Origin: Sphingomonadales bacterium
GTDB lineage: Bacteria; Pseudomonadota; Alphaproteobacteria; Sphingomonadales; Sphingomonadaceae
Length of the DNA stretch: 64,000 nucleotides
Reading direction: 5' to 3'
Assembly (NCBI GenBank): GCA_017302615.1
Contig: JAFLDB010000007.1
Location: forward strand, 91,014-155,013
Both the position numbers and the translations under genes were made by a program. Each line of letters opens with the position of its first letter. Position 1 is the stretch's first letter. Positions 30,195 through 38,472 of this stretch are shown piece by piece. Under the pieces are notes generated by a model that was not told the DNA's origin, searched no databases, and saw only the letters and a program-made list of their open reading frames with translations.

Positions 30195-30872
30195 ATGACC
30201 CACAGCACCACTGTCACCGACGCCGTCATGTCCCGCCGCTCGATCCGGGCGTTCAGCGACAAGCCCGTTCCTCTCGATGTCCTCAAGAAAGTGATGGACA
30301 CCGCGCGCTGGACTCCGTCCGGCTGCAACTTCCAGCCGTGGGAAGGCGCGATCCTGACCGGCGAGCCGCTGCGCCAGCTGCAGGACAAGATGCGCGCCAC
30401 TCCGCCGCAGGATCCCAAGGAATATTCGTGGAGCGATCCCGAAGTCCTGCCGGAATGCTTGGCCCGTCTGCACCAGGTCGGTGCGGACATGTATGCGGCG
30501 ATGAACATCGAACGCGCCGACAAGGCCGCGCGCGGCGATTTCATGGCCCAGAACATCGTTTCGTTCGGCGCTCCGGCCGTGCTGATGGTCTATTTCCCGC
30601 GCGTCATGGGTCCGCCGCAGTGGTCGGACGTCGGCATGTGGCTGCAATCGATCATGCTGCTGCTGCGCGAGGAAGGGCTGGATACCTGCCCGCAGGAATT
30701 CCTTTCGCTCTACGCCCGCCTGATCAAGGATTTCCTGGGCGTTTCGGATGAAAGCCACATCTTCTTCTGCGGCATCGCCATCGGCTACCGCGATGAGAGC
30801 GATCCGGTGAACGCCTTTGACCGCAAGCGTGAACCGCTGGAAAGCAAGGTCCAGTTCCTCGGCTTCGAATAA
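30195..30872 (+). CDS. Nitroreductase-family protein
   Basis: The 225-residue protein has the FMN-binding SRRSIRAFSDKPV near residue 12, the TARWTPSGCNFQPWE segment near 38 and VGMWLQSIMLLLREEGLDTC near 155. These mark the nitroreductase/BluB-like fold of FMN-dependent reductases. No Shine-Dalgarno is evident because the palindrome sits there, so the transcript may be leaderless or the true start may be the internal ATG at 30228. A paralogue follows at 30884. BluB activity (lower ligand of B12) would fit the cobT neighbour but its special residues were not identified. Confidence 0.82.
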   Translation: MTHSTTVTDAVMSRRSIRAFSDKPVPLDVLKKVMDTARWTPSGCNFQPWEGAILTGEPLRQLQDKMRATPPQDPKEYSWSDPEVLPECLARLHQVGADMYAAMNIERADKAARGDFMAQNIVSFGAPAVLMVYFPRVMGPPQWSDVGMWLQSIMLLLREEGLDTCPQEFLSLYARLIKDFLGVSDESHIFFCGIAIGYRDESDPVNAFDRKREPLESKVQFLGFE

Positions 30873-30883
30873 GGACTGCCACA

Positions 30884-31555
30884 ATGGATGTTTCCGCCGC
30901 CGTCGCCAGCCGCCGCTCGATCCGCGCGTTCCTCGACCAGCCGGTTGACCGGGCGGTGCTGACCCGCGTGCTGGAAAAGGCCCAGCGCGCGCCGTCGGGC
31001 GGGAACACCCAGCCGTGGAACGCGGTCATACTGACCGGCGATCCACTGCAGAACCTGCTGGCAAAGGTGGCGGAAGTGATCCCGCAGGGCGTGGCGGCCT
31101 ATTCGCCGGAATACAACGTCTATCCGCCCGAACTGGACGGGGCCTATCAGCAGCGCCGGTTCGGCGTGGGCGAGGCGATGTATGCCGCGCTCGACATCCC
31201 GCGCGAGGACAAGGCCAGCCGCATGAAGTGGTTCGCCCGCAATTTCCAGGCCTTCGGCGCGCCGGTGCTGATGCTGATCCACACCCCGCGCTATATGGGG
31301 CCGCCGCAATGGTCGGACATCGGCATGTGGCTGCAGACCGTGATGCTGCTGCTGCGCGAGGAAGGGCTGGACAGCTGCGCGCAGGAAGCCTGGGCGGTCT
31401 ATACGAAGCAGATCCGCGAATGCGTCGACATTCCGGACGATCACATCTTCTTCTGCGGCCTCGCCATCGGCCACGGGGACCGCGACGCGCCGATCAACAG
31501 CTTCCCGGTGCCGCGCGCCGGTCTGGACGAGGCGGTGCGCTGGGAGGGGTTCTGA
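30884..31555 (+). CDS. Nitroreductase-family protein (tandem paralogue)
   Basis: The 223-residue protein has SRRSIRAFLDQPV, ARRAPSGGN-type KAQRAPSGGNTQPWN near 36 and IGMWLQTVMLLLREEGLDSC near 150. The two nitroreductases share the PPQWSD(V/I)GMWLQ segment and are clearly tandem relatives, though they differ enough to be an old duplication. FMN-dependent reduction is the likely chemistry. It begins 11 nt after the first gene and is probably co-transcribed from the palindrome-bearing promoter. Confidence 0.82.
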   Translation: MDVSAAVASRRSIRAFLDQPVDRAVLTRVLEKAQRAPSGGNTQPWNAVILTGDPLQNLLAKVAEVIPQGVAAYSPEYNVYPPELDGAYQQRRFGVGEAMYAALDIPREDKASRMKWFARNFQAFGAPVLMLIHTPRYMGPPQWSDIGMWLQTVMLLLREEGLDSCAQEAWAVYTKQIRECVDIPDDHIFFCGLAIGHGDRDAPINSFPVPRAGLDEAVRWEGF

Positions 31556-31600
31556 CCCGCCGGTCTTGACCCGCGCGCCAGCCTGCGTAAGGCCCGCGCC

Positions 31601-33097
31601 ATGACCACCGCCGCACCCTTGAGGCTGTTCAACAGCCTGACCCGCCAGCTGGAACCTTTCCAGCCCGTCCACCCGGGCGAGGCGCGCGTCTATTCCTGCG
31701 GGCCGACGGTCTACAACTATCCCCACATCGGCAACATGCGGGCCTATGTCTTTGCCGACGTGCTGGGCCGCACGCTCAGCTTCAAGGGCTACAAGCTGAC
31801 CCACGTGATCAATATCACCGATGTGGGCCACCTGACCGACGATGCCGATGCGGGTGAGGACAAGATGGAGAAGATGGCCGCCGAGCGCGCCCAGTCCATC
31901 TGGGACATCGCGCGGCACTATACCGAGGCCTATTGGGCTGACGTCAAGGCGCTGAACATCCGCCAGCCGGCCAAGTGGACCATTGCCACCGAATATGTCC
32001 CGGCGATGATCGACTTTGCCAAAAGCATTGCCGACAAGCACTGCTACGAGCTCGACAGCGGGCTCTATTTCGACGTTTCGACCGTGGCCGACTATGGCCG
32101 CCTCGCCCGGGCCCAGACCGAGGACGGCGAAGGCCGGATCGAGGCGGTGGAAGGCAAGCGCAACGCCGCCGACTTCGCGATCTGGCGCAAGACCCCGCCG
32201 GGCGAGAAGCGCCAGATGGAATGGGATTCGCCCTGGGGCAGAGGCGCGCCGGGCTGGCATCTGGAATGCTCGGTCATGTCGGGCGAGGTCCTGGGCTTCC
32301 CGTTCGACATCCACACCGGCGGGATCGACCACCGCGAGATCCACCACCCGAACGAGATCGCCCAGAACCAGGCGTTCTGCTGCACGAACGGCCTCGACAA
32401 GGCGGCAAATTCGGGTGCCAACGTGTGGATGCACAACAATTTTCTGGTCGAGCGCAGCGGCAAGATGTCGAAATCGTCGGGCGAGTTCCTGCGCCTGCAA
32501 CTGCTGATCGACAAGGGTTATCACCCGCTGGCCTACCGGATGCTGTGCCTGCAGGCGCATTACCGCAGCGAGCTGGAATTCAGCTGGGAAGGGCTGGGCG
32601 CCGCGCTGGTCCGGCTGAAGCGGATTGTTTGGATGACGGAGCGCTGGAATTCAGATTCGGAACTTCAGGATGCAACAGTTCGAGCAGAGGTTGGAGACCT
32701 GAGCGGAATTTCGCCGGATCAAACAAAATTGCTCGCTCAGTTCGATGCCGCGATTTCGAATGACTTGAAGACTCCTGAGGCGCTGACAGCTTTCGAGCAG
32801 GCGATCGGTCTAAAGGGCAAAGGAGCGAGTTGGGCAATCGATGCGCTGACGCTTGCGCTATACATGGATCAGGTTCTCGGATTTGGACTGGACAAGCTTA
32901 CTCGAAAGGACCTGCGCCTGCGACCCAAGGCCGCGACCATCACCGAGGACGAGATCGAAGCAGTCCTGACCCGGCGCAAGGAAGCCCGCGCCGCCAAGGA
33001 CTTCGCCACGTCCGATGCGCTGCGCGACGAGCTTGCCGCGCGCGGCGTCGAGGTGATGGACGGCGATCCGCTCGGCTGGGATTGGAAACTGGGCTGA
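31601..33097 (+). CDS. cysS: Cysteinyl-tRNA synthetase
   Basis: This class I synthetase charges tRNA-Cys. The 498-residue protein has the zinc/Cys-binding YSCGPTVYNYPHIGN (Cys33, HIGN 42-45), GWHLECSVMS near 222 and SGKMSKSSGEF near 287. Codon use changes sharply between about 32625 and 32915 (residues 342-438, before the tRNA-binding C terminus) to much less GC-rich codons, then returns to normal. The frame stays open, so the gene should work, but that stretch may come from recombination with a donor. Confidence 0.96.
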   Translation: MTTAAPLRLFNSLTRQLEPFQPVHPGEARVYSCGPTVYNYPHIGNMRAYVFADVLGRTLSFKGYKLTHVINITDVGHLTDDADAGEDKMEKMAAERAQSIWDIARHYTEAYWADVKALNIRQPAKWTIATEYVPAMIDFAKSIADKHCYELDSGLYFDVSTVADYGRLARAQTEDGEGRIEAVEGKRNAADFAIWRKTPPGEKRQMEWDSPWGRGAPGWHLECSVMSGEVLGFPFDIHTGGIDHREIHHPNEIAQNQAFCCTNGLDKAANSGANVWMHNNFLVERSGKMSKSSGEFLRLQLLIDKGYHPLAYRMLCLQAHYRSELEFSWEGLGAALVRLKRIVWMTERWNSDSELQDATVRAEVGDLSGISPDQTKLLAQFDAAISNDLKTPEALTAFEQAIGLKGKGASWAIDALTLALYMDQVLGFGLDKLTRKDLRLRPKAATITEDEIEAVLTRRKEARAAKDFATSDALRDELAARGVEVMDGDPLGWDWKLG

Positions 33098-33175
33098 TAT
33101 TCTGGCGCGGTTATCCAAGACTGGCGCGCACCGAACCGCTATCCAGTGCGCCAATCCCATCAAACGGAGCCTACG

Positions 33176-33676
33176 ATGACCCGCTGGATCAAGCTGCTGC
33201 TGATTGCCCTGATGCCTGCCGCGCTGGTTGCCGCCGCGCCGGCGGTGCCGGGCAGTGCCGGGGTCGATGTCACGTTGAAGCGGGCCTATGCCGGATATTT
33301 CAAGGAAAGCGGCGGGGAAGGCGGCGATTGGGACCAGCCGGTATGGAGCACCCGCACCACCCGCCTGATCCGCCAGTGGAAGCGCCACAACGGCGGCGAG
33401 CTGACCGGGCTCAGCTCCTATGGCTGGCTGTGCGAATGCCAGGACTGGCAGTGGCAGAAGTTCGCCTGGCAGAAGGCCGGGATCAAGCAGATCGCCCCCG
33501 GCAAGCTGGAAGTGACGGTCAAGGTCAACCCCGGCTTCGGCGATTTCCTGACCCAGCGGCTGATCATGGTCCGCGAAGGCAAGCGCTGGCTGATCGACGA
33601 CCTGTTCAGCGAAAGCGCGCCGGGGGGCGTGCGCGCCGCCATGCAGCGGGAACTGACCGAGACGCCCGGCAGCTAG
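33176..33676 (+). CDS. Secreted DUF3828-like protein
   Basis: The 166-residue protein has a signal peptide (WIKLLLIALMPAALVAAAPA) and then a small domain with the linked motif LCECQDWQWQKFAWQ near 80 and KLEVTVKVNPGFGD near 110, which resembles DUF3828. CGGAG precedes the ATG at 33176, which I prefer to an upstream in-frame ATG. Its stop TAG shares the CTAG tetranucleotide with the stop of the convergent gene. Function unknown. Confidence 0.6.
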   Translation: MTRWIKLLLIALMPAALVAAAPAVPGSAGVDVTLKRAYAGYFKESGGEGGDWDQPVWSTRTTRLIRQWKRHNGGELTGLSSYGWLCECQDWQWQKFAWQKAGIKQIAPGKLEVTVKVNPGFGDFLTQRLIMVREGKRWLIDDLFSESAPGGVRAAMQRELTETPGS

Positions 33677-34392
33677 CGCCTGCGCCCTACCACCAGGCGA
33701 TAGGGGATGAAGATCATCACTTCTGACAGCCCGGCCCGGACCCATTCGACCGGGCGGTGCAGGCCCTCGATCTCGATCGTGTAATCCGGCCCCAGCTTCT
33801 CGCCCATCTTCGTTGCATCGGCGATGATCAGGTCGGCCACTGCACCGCGGTACTGATCGGGCGCGACGATCGACAGCTGCATCTCCCCGCTCTGTTCCAT
33901 CAGCGCACGGCCGACCGGCCGCACGCTTTTGACATAGCTGGTGATCCGTTGCTGCGCTGTCTTGGCGTCGGTCCCGCTCAGCGGCACCTTGACCAGAAAG
34001 GTGACGCGCTGGCTATCTGGCCGGGAATCGTTGCGCAGGGACAGTTCCTTGTAATTGGCCATGGTCAGCGGCTCCAGCGTGCGCGAGCCATAGGCCAGTT
34101 CGACCCCGGCCCGTGGCGCGGCCTCGATCGCGCTGCGGACCATGGCATAGATCTCGTCCTGCCGTTGCAGGCGATCGCGGCTGTCGCCCATCACGGTGAC
34201 GGTCACGACCGCGAAATCGGCCTTGCGGATCAGCCCCACGGCCGGCGTGTCGGACGAATAATCGTCGGCATCGCGGCGCTGGGCCGTGACGATGACTTCC
34301 ATGTTGCCTTCGCTGACCGCGTTCTGCTGGCTCCAGCCCGCAACGGGCAGTGCAGAGGCAAGCAATCCGATTGCAATGACGAACCTTTTCAT
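33673..34392 (-). CDS. Secreted hypothetical protein, SIMPL-like
   Basis: The 239-residue protein has a signal peptide (RFVIAIGLLASALPVAGWSQ) after an ATG at 34392 preceded by GGGAGA. The mature part has paired segments (LIRKADFAVVTVTVMGDSRD and later RVTFLVKVPLSGTDAKT) that recall the SIMPL/DUF541 periplasmic family, but the match is weak by eye. The longer open frame upstream overlaps the regulatory gap and is not supported. Convergent with the DUF3828-like gene by 4 bp. Confidence 0.5.
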   Translation of the reverse strand: MKRFVIAIGLLASALPVAGWSQQNAVSEGNMEVIVTAQRRDADDYSSDTPAVGLIRKADFAVVTVTVMGDSRDRLQRQDEIYAMVRSAIEAAPRAGVELAYGSRTLEPLTMANYKELSLRNDSRPDSQRVTFLVKVPLSGTDAKTAQQRITSYVKSVRPVGRALMEQSGEMQLSIVAPDQYRGAVADLIIADATKMGEKLGPDYTIEIEGLHRPVEWVRAGLSEVMIFIPYRLVVGRRR

Positions 34393-34447
34393 GGCTAAGT
34401 CTCCCGCGGCAAGGGGCCGAATAGGCGCCCGGGGAGAGCACAAGTCA

Positions 34448-35386
34448 ATGACCGTCATCGTTCTCAATCTCTTGCTCAAACCGCTGATCGAGCCGCACCT
34501 GCCGGACTGGGCCGAGGTGCGCTGGTATGCCAGCAAGGAAGAGGCTTTCGCGCTGGCACCGGAGGCGGAGATCGGCTGGTTCGACATGTATGCCCGCGCC
34601 GACATGGCCGAAGTTATGCGGCTGGCGACGAAGCTGAAGTGGCTCAACTCGGTATTCGCCGGGGTGGAGGCGTTCCCGCTGGACATGCTGGCCGAGCGCG
34701 GCGTGGTGCTGACCAACGGAGCCGGGATCAACGCCGTGCCGATCGCCGAATATGTCGTCATGCTGATGCTGGCGCAGTGCAAGGGCTACCGCGAAGTGGT
34801 CCGCGCGCAGGACCGGCACGAATGGCTGAAGGATTCGCCCGGCAAGCGCGAACTGTTCGGCAGCAGGGCGCTGATCCTGGGCTACGGCGCGATCGGGCAG
34901 GAAGTGGAAAAGCGGCTGGCAGGCTTCGGCATGGAAGTCAGCAAGGTCCGCCGCAGCACCGGCCCCGGCACACTTGGCCCGGATGAATGGCGCGCGCGCC
35001 TGGGCGAGTTCGACTGGATCGTGATTTCCGTCCCCGCCACGCCGGAGACCGAAGGGATGATCGGCGCGGCCGAACTGGCGGAGATGAAAGCCGATGCGGT
35101 GCTGGTCAACGTCGCGCGTGGATCGGTGATCGATCAGCCGGCGCTGGTCGCCGCGCTGGCCGAGGGGCGGATCGGCGGTGCGCTGCTCGACGTGACCACG
35201 CCCGAGCCGCTGCCGGCCGATCACCCGCTGTGGGATCTGGAAAACGCGCAGGTGACCATGCACCTGACCGGGCGGGCGCAGAACCGGATGTTCGAACGCT
35301 CCGCCACGCGGTTTCTGGAAAACCTCGGGCGGTACCACCGGGGCGAGCCGCTGGAACCGCGGGTGGATTACACGCTGGGCTACTGA
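34448..35386 (+). CDS. D-2-hydroxyacid dehydrogenase family protein
   Basis: The 312-residue protein has the NAD-binding fold with LILGYGAIGQEVEKRL near 140. Catalytic regions NVARGSVIDQPAL near 220 and the C-terminal ENAQVTMHLTGRAQNR near 275 are present; the position usually held by the catalytic His is in MHLTGRAQ. NAD(P)-linked reduction of 2-oxo acids is likely; the substrate is unknown. The divergent secreted-protein gene at 34392 shares the short upstream gap. Confidence 0.87.
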   Translation: MTVIVLNLLLKPLIEPHLPDWAEVRWYASKEEAFALAPEAEIGWFDMYARADMAEVMRLATKLKWLNSVFAGVEAFPLDMLAERGVVLTNGAGINAVPIAEYVVMLMLAQCKGYREVVRAQDRHEWLKDSPGKRELFGSRALILGYGAIGQEVEKRLAGFGMEVSKVRRSTGPGTLGPDEWRARLGEFDWIVISVPATPETEGMIGAAELAEMKADAVLVNVARGSVIDQPALVAALAEGRIGGALLDVTTPEPLPADHPLWDLENAQVTMHLTGRAQNRMFERSATRFLENLGRYHRGEPLEPRVDYTLGY

Positions 35387-35389
35387 CGC

Positions 35390-35761
35390 CTATCCATCCT
35401 CCAGCAGCAGCAGTTCCGCCGTCACTTCGAGGCGCGGCTCGGGCAGGGCAGTGTGCTCTGCCGCCACCACCGCCGCATCGGCCACCAGTTGGCGCGGAAT
35501 GGTGAATTCGTGGTCGGGCAGGGCATCGATGAACCCCTCACCCGCCGCCACGGCCTCGGCCCCGGTGAAGCACAACGTCACCGTGTGGCGCGTGCCGGCA
35601 AAGGTCACGCTGGCCCAGGCGCGCTCGGCATGGCGCAGCAGTTCGGCCCGGCCCTCGGCCAGGGTCATCAGTTCGGACAGCAGCGGCAGCCACGGCGTTC
35701 GCCGGGCGGCGCGGCGCTGGGCGGAAAGGGACGTCTGGTCCAGGGAAAGATCAATTTGCAC
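35390..35761 (-). CDS. Hypothetical protein downstream of a small HTH gene
   Basis: The 123-residue protein starts with GTG and overlaps the preceding HTH gene by 11 bp. It is Ala-rich and amphipathic (LLSELMTLAEGRAELLRHAERAWASVTF) with no signal or membrane segment. The overlap and shared strand suggest co-expression with the small HTH protein. No domain recognised. Confidence 0.55.
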   Translation of the reverse strand: MQIDLSLDQTSLSAQRRAARRTPWLPLLSELMTLAEGRAELLRHAERAWASVTFAGTRHTVTLCFTGAEAVAAGEGFIDALPDHEFTIPRQLVADAAVVAAEHTALPEPRLEVTAELLLLEDG

Positions 35762-35939
35762 GGCATTCCTCGCGATAGATGTTCATGAAATGTTCCACAC
35801 GTTTCGCGGTTGCATCGCGGGGGGTGCGGCCGTTGCGCAGGTCCTGGACAAAGCGCGGGTCATGCGCGGCAAGCCGCCCGAACTTGGTCCACGGCATTCC
35901 GGTTTCACGCAGGAAGCGTTCGATCCGGGTAATTAGCAT
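35751..35939 (-). CDS. Small helix-turn-helix protein, divergent from an S24 repressor
   Basis: The 62-residue basic protein has ITRIERFLRETGMPWTKFG and then DPRFVQDLRNGRTPRDATA, a spacing that fits a short Cro/XRE-like helix-turn-helix. It faces the S24 repressor across a 106-bp gap that contains TAGGA repeats, like the cro/cI geometry of a phage immunity region. It may be a remnant of one or a chromosomal regulator pair. The HTH reading is by eye only. Confidence 0.5.
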   Translation of the reverse strand: MLITRIERFLRETGMPWTKFGRLAAHDPRFVQDLRNGRTPRDATAKRVEHFMNIYREECRAN

Positions 35940-36004
35940 GGGTTGGTGCCCCCTTTCTCTTGCGGCGAATCGTTGTGGGAATAATCCTGTTCAACCGCGC
36001 GAAA

Positions 36005-36040
36005 TCCTACTTGTCTAGGAAAAATACATCGTCTATAGGA
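36005..36040. promoter_or_regulatory. Candidate operator repeats before the S24 repressor gene
   Basis: TCCTA and TAGGA are inverted arms with 6 nt between them (36005-36020). A direct repeat follows, GTCTAGGA at 36013 and GTCTATAGGA at 36031. The second TAGGA overlaps the likely ribosome binding site of the ATG at 36046. A self-bound repressor could use this site, which is the usual arrangement for such genes. Confidence 0.45.
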
Positions 36041-36045
36041 TTTTC

Positions 36046-36696
36046 ATGGTTACCACCGATCCACGCACCCGGCTTCTGCAACTGGCCGGCGAGCGGGGCA
36101 CCAGCCTCTCCCGCCTGTCCGAGCTGATTGGCCGAAATTCGACCTATCTTCAGCAATTCATTCGCAAGGGCAGCCCGCGCAAGCTGGAGGAGGGGGACCG
36201 CCGCACGCTGGCCCGCTTCTTCGGCGTGGATGAGGCGGAGCTGGGCGCGCCGGAGGATATTTCCCCCGCCGTGCCCGGAAAACCGCCGCGCGGGGAATGG
36301 GTCGATGTGCCGCGCCTGCCGCTGGGCGCTTCGGCCGGGCCGGGGGCGCTGGCGCTGGACGAGCTGCCGGTTGGCGCGTTCCGTTTTTCGGCGCGGTGGC
36401 TGCGCGAACAGGGGCTCGATCCGGCCCAGCTTTCGGCGATCCGGGTCGAAGGCGATTCGATGGAAGCAACCCTGCGCGATGGCGACGAGATCCTGGTCGA
36501 CCGGACGTTGCGCCCCCTGCGCGACGGGATCCACGTGGTCCGGGTGGGCGAAGCGCTGATGGTCAAGCGGCTCGATCTGGCCCGGCCCGGCACCATTGCC
36601 CTGGTCAGCGACAATCCCGCCTACCGCACGATCGAGCTGCCGCCGGACGAGGTGCAGGTGATCGGCCGGGTGGTGTGGAAAGGCGGGCGGCTCTGA
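36046..36696 (+). CDS. XRE-S24 family transcriptional repressor
   Basis: The 216-residue protein has an XRE-type helix-turn-helix near 15-65 (TSLSRLSELIGRNSTYLQQF). A linker with ASAGPGALALD follows, then an S24 peptidase-type domain with the catalytic Ser in VEGDSMEATLRDGD near 136 and Lys in LMVKRLD near 172. Repressors of this class are inactivated by RecA-stimulated self-cleavage (LexA, CI). Both catalytic residues are kept. It could respond to DNA damage and control the divergent small HTH gene. The target regulon is unknown. Confidence 0.85.
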   Translation: MVTTDPRTRLLQLAGERGTSLSRLSELIGRNSTYLQQFIRKGSPRKLEEGDRRTLARFFGVDEAELGAPEDISPAVPGKPPRGEWVDVPRLPLGASAGPGALALDELPVGAFRFSARWLREQGLDPAQLSAIRVEGDSMEATLRDGDEILVDRTLRPLRDGIHVVRVGEALMVKRLDLARPGTIALVSDNPAYRTIELPPDEVQVIGRVVWKGGRL

Positions 36697-36697
36697 G

Positions 36698-37150
36698 ATG
36701 CGGATTGCACTGTTCGAGCCGGAGATTGCCGGAAACGTCGGGGCCGTGCTGCGGCTGGGGGCCTGTCTGGGCGTGGCGGTCGATCTGATCGAGCCGATGG
36801 GCTTCGTCTGGGATGACCGGCGCGTGCGCCGCGCGGCGATGGACTATATCGACCATGTCGAAGTGGTTCGCCATGCGGGCTTTGCCGCGTTTCGCGAAAC
36901 GGTCGGCCCGGCGCGGCTGGTGCTGTTCACCACCAAGGCCACGGCATCGCCCTATGACTTTGCCTTCCGGCCTGACGACGTCCTGCTGTTCGGCAAGGAA
37001 AGCGCGGGCGTTCCGGCCGAGATCGCGGCGGTGTGCGACGAGCGGCTGCGGATTCCGATCCGCGCCGAGGTTCGCTCCATGAACCTGGCCATGGCCGCCG
37101 GCCTCGCGCTGGGCGAGGCGCTGCGGCAGGTGGGGGGCTTGCCGGGCTGA
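36698..37150 (+). CDS. trmL: tRNA (cytidine(34)-2'-O)-methyltransferase, SPOUT family
   Basis: The 150-residue protein is the standalone TrmL size. It begins with MRIALFEPEIAGNVGAVLRL, has LLFGKESAGVP near 102 and the knotted C-terminal RSMNLAMAAGLALGEALRQ. TrmL methylates the wobble ribose of tRNA-Leu. It follows the S24 repressor gene by 1 nt, possibly by chance since the functions differ. Confidence 0.92.
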   Translation: MRIALFEPEIAGNVGAVLRLGACLGVAVDLIEPMGFVWDDRRVRRAAMDYIDHVEVVRHAGFAAFRETVGPARLVLFTTKATASPYDFAFRPDDVLLFGKESAGVPAEIAAVCDERLRIPIRAEVRSMNLAMAAGLALGEALRQVGGLPG

Positions 37151-37155
37151 ACGCG

Positions 37156-37319
37156 CGGTTTTCCTACTCTGCATCGCCCTGTTATTCTGGCCGCGCTCTT
37201 TGAAATTGCAGGACTGCGCCGCTGTGCCCGGGTGACATAAGGTGACAGGGGGTGACACAGGGTTGCACAGGGTGACGCAAAGTGTTTTTTTGATCCAGCG
37301 ACCCTGTGAACTTTGTCAG
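37156..37319. repeat. Composite dispersed element, copy A
   Basis: The gap between trmL and the metallo-hydrolase gene holds CGGTTTTCCTAC, an ATCGCCC/TGGCCGCG-type core, five GGTGAC-like units (37231-37277) and CCCTGTGAACTTTGTCAG. The same blocks recur inverted at 58924-59195. No gene is seen here. Confidence 0.7.
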
Positions 37320-37372
37320 GTTTGGCGGGAAAACCGTTGCCTGCCCGACAAAGCCGGGTCAAAGATCGGGCC

Positions 37373-38038
37373 ATGACCGAAACTGCCGAACCGCCCGTCC
37401 GCGTCGGGATCATTCCCGTTACTCCGCTGGAGCAGAACTGCTCTCTGATCTGGTGCACCAAGACGATGAAGGGTGCGCTGGTTGATCCGGGCGGGGATCT
37501 GGACAAGCTGCGCGCGGCCATCGCCAAGACCGGGGTGACGATCGAGAAGCTGCTGGTTACCCACGGCCACCTCGATCACTGCGGGCAGACCGGAATCCTG
37601 GCGAAGGAACTGGGCGTGCCGATCGAAGGGCCGCACGAGGATGACCGGTTCTGGATCGATCAGCTGGGCAGCGATGGCGCCAAGTACGGGATGCATGCCG
37701 AATCGTTCGAGCCGGACCGCTGGCTGAAGGATGGCGACAAGGTGACTGTGGGCGAGGCCGAGCTGGACGTGATCCACTGCCCGGGCCACACCCCGGGGCA
37801 TGTGGTTTTCCACTATCCGGAAGGGCATCTGGCAATCGTCGGGGACGTAATCTTTGCCGGATCGATCGGCCGGACCGACTTTCCCCGCGGCAACCATCAG
37901 CAGCTGATCGATTCGATCACGCAGAAGCTGTGGCCGCTGGGCAATGACGTGACCTTTATCCCCGGTCACGGGCCGACCAGCACCTTTGGCCGGGAGCGGC
38001 AGGTCAACGGCTTCGTCAGTGATTACATTCTGAGCTGA
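37373..38038 (+). CDS. Glyoxalase II-like metallo-beta-lactamase fold hydrolase
   Basis: The 221-residue protein has the zinc motif VTHGHLDHCG near 62-71, then CPGHTPGHVVFH near 140 and IPGHGPTSTFGRE near 200, the ligands of the binuclear site. These hydrolases act on thioesters such as S-lactoylglutathione; the shorter size and lack of the GSH-binding C-terminal domain mean that is not certain. A start at 37373 is chosen because the frame upstream lies in repeat DNA. Confidence 0.87.
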   Translation: MTETAEPPVRVGIIPVTPLEQNCSLIWCTKTMKGALVDPGGDLDKLRAAIAKTGVTIEKLLVTHGHLDHCGQTGILAKELGVPIEGPHEDDRFWIDQLGSDGAKYGMHAESFEPDRWLKDGDKVTVGEAELDVIHCPGHTPGHVVFHYPEGHLAIVGDVIFAGSIGRTDFPRGNHQQLIDSITQKLWPLGNDVTFIPGHGPTSTFGRERQVNGFVSDYILS

Positions 38039-38044
38039 AGCGGG

Positions 38045-38068
38045 CCTCCCCGCCCGGAAGCGGGGAGG
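38045..38068. terminator. Hairpin between convergent genes
   Basis: CCTCCCCGC and GCGGGGAGG form a perfect 9-bp stem around CCGGAA. It lies between the hydrolase gene (ending 38038) and the MAPEG gene (ending 38080). No long T-run follows, so it is a weak or factor-aided terminator. Confidence 0.6.
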
Positions 38069-38079
38069 GGAATGCCTTC

Positions 38080-38472
38080 TTACATGTGGCCGAGCAGCAC
38101 CAGCACGGCGACGATCGCCAGGCCCAGCTGGGTCAGCAGGGTGATCAGGGTGCCAATGGTCCGGCCCTTGCCGAAGGTGGTGCCGTCCATGCCCAGGCCA
38201 TGGGCGACGCGGCCCAGCATATAAATGCCGGCGACCGGGGCCAGCCAGGCACCGCCCTTGCCGGCCAGCTCCAGCACGGCGACCAGCGCGAGCACCCAGG
38301 GGGTGTTCTCGACGAAGTTGAGCTGGGCTCGCATGCGGCGCTCCATCAGGTCGTTTCCGCCGGTGCCGATGCTGATCCCGGCCTTGGACCGGACCTGGCC
38401 GCAACGGATCGACAGCCAGAGGTTGATCAACGCGGCGGCAGCGGCCATGCTGAGGGTGGTGGGCAAAATCAT
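38080..38472 (-). CDS. MAPEG-family membrane protein
   Basis: The 130-residue protein has four hydrophobic helices. It has TLSMAAAAALINLWLSIRCG near the start, RMRAQLNFVENTPWVLALVA near 55 and a final LLTQLGLAIVAVLVLL. The ERRMRAQLNFVE segment is the signature of MAPEG glutathione- and eicosanoid-related membrane proteins. GGGGAGAGAG precedes the ATG at 38472. Bacterial members have no settled role. Confidence 0.85.
   Translation of the reverse strand: MILPTTLSMAAAAALINLWLSIRCGQVRSKAGISIGTGGNDLMERRMRAQLNFVENTPWVLALVAVLELAGKGGAWLAPVAGIYMLGRVAHGLGMDGTTFGKGRTIGTLITLLTQLGLAIVAVLVLLGHM

Noticed and set aside
36005..36040. A classical alphaproteobacterial LexA box (GTTC-N7-GTTC) before the S24 repressor
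   Set aside because: No such direct repeat is present; the site instead shows TAGGA-type repeats, so this is probably not a standard SOS box.
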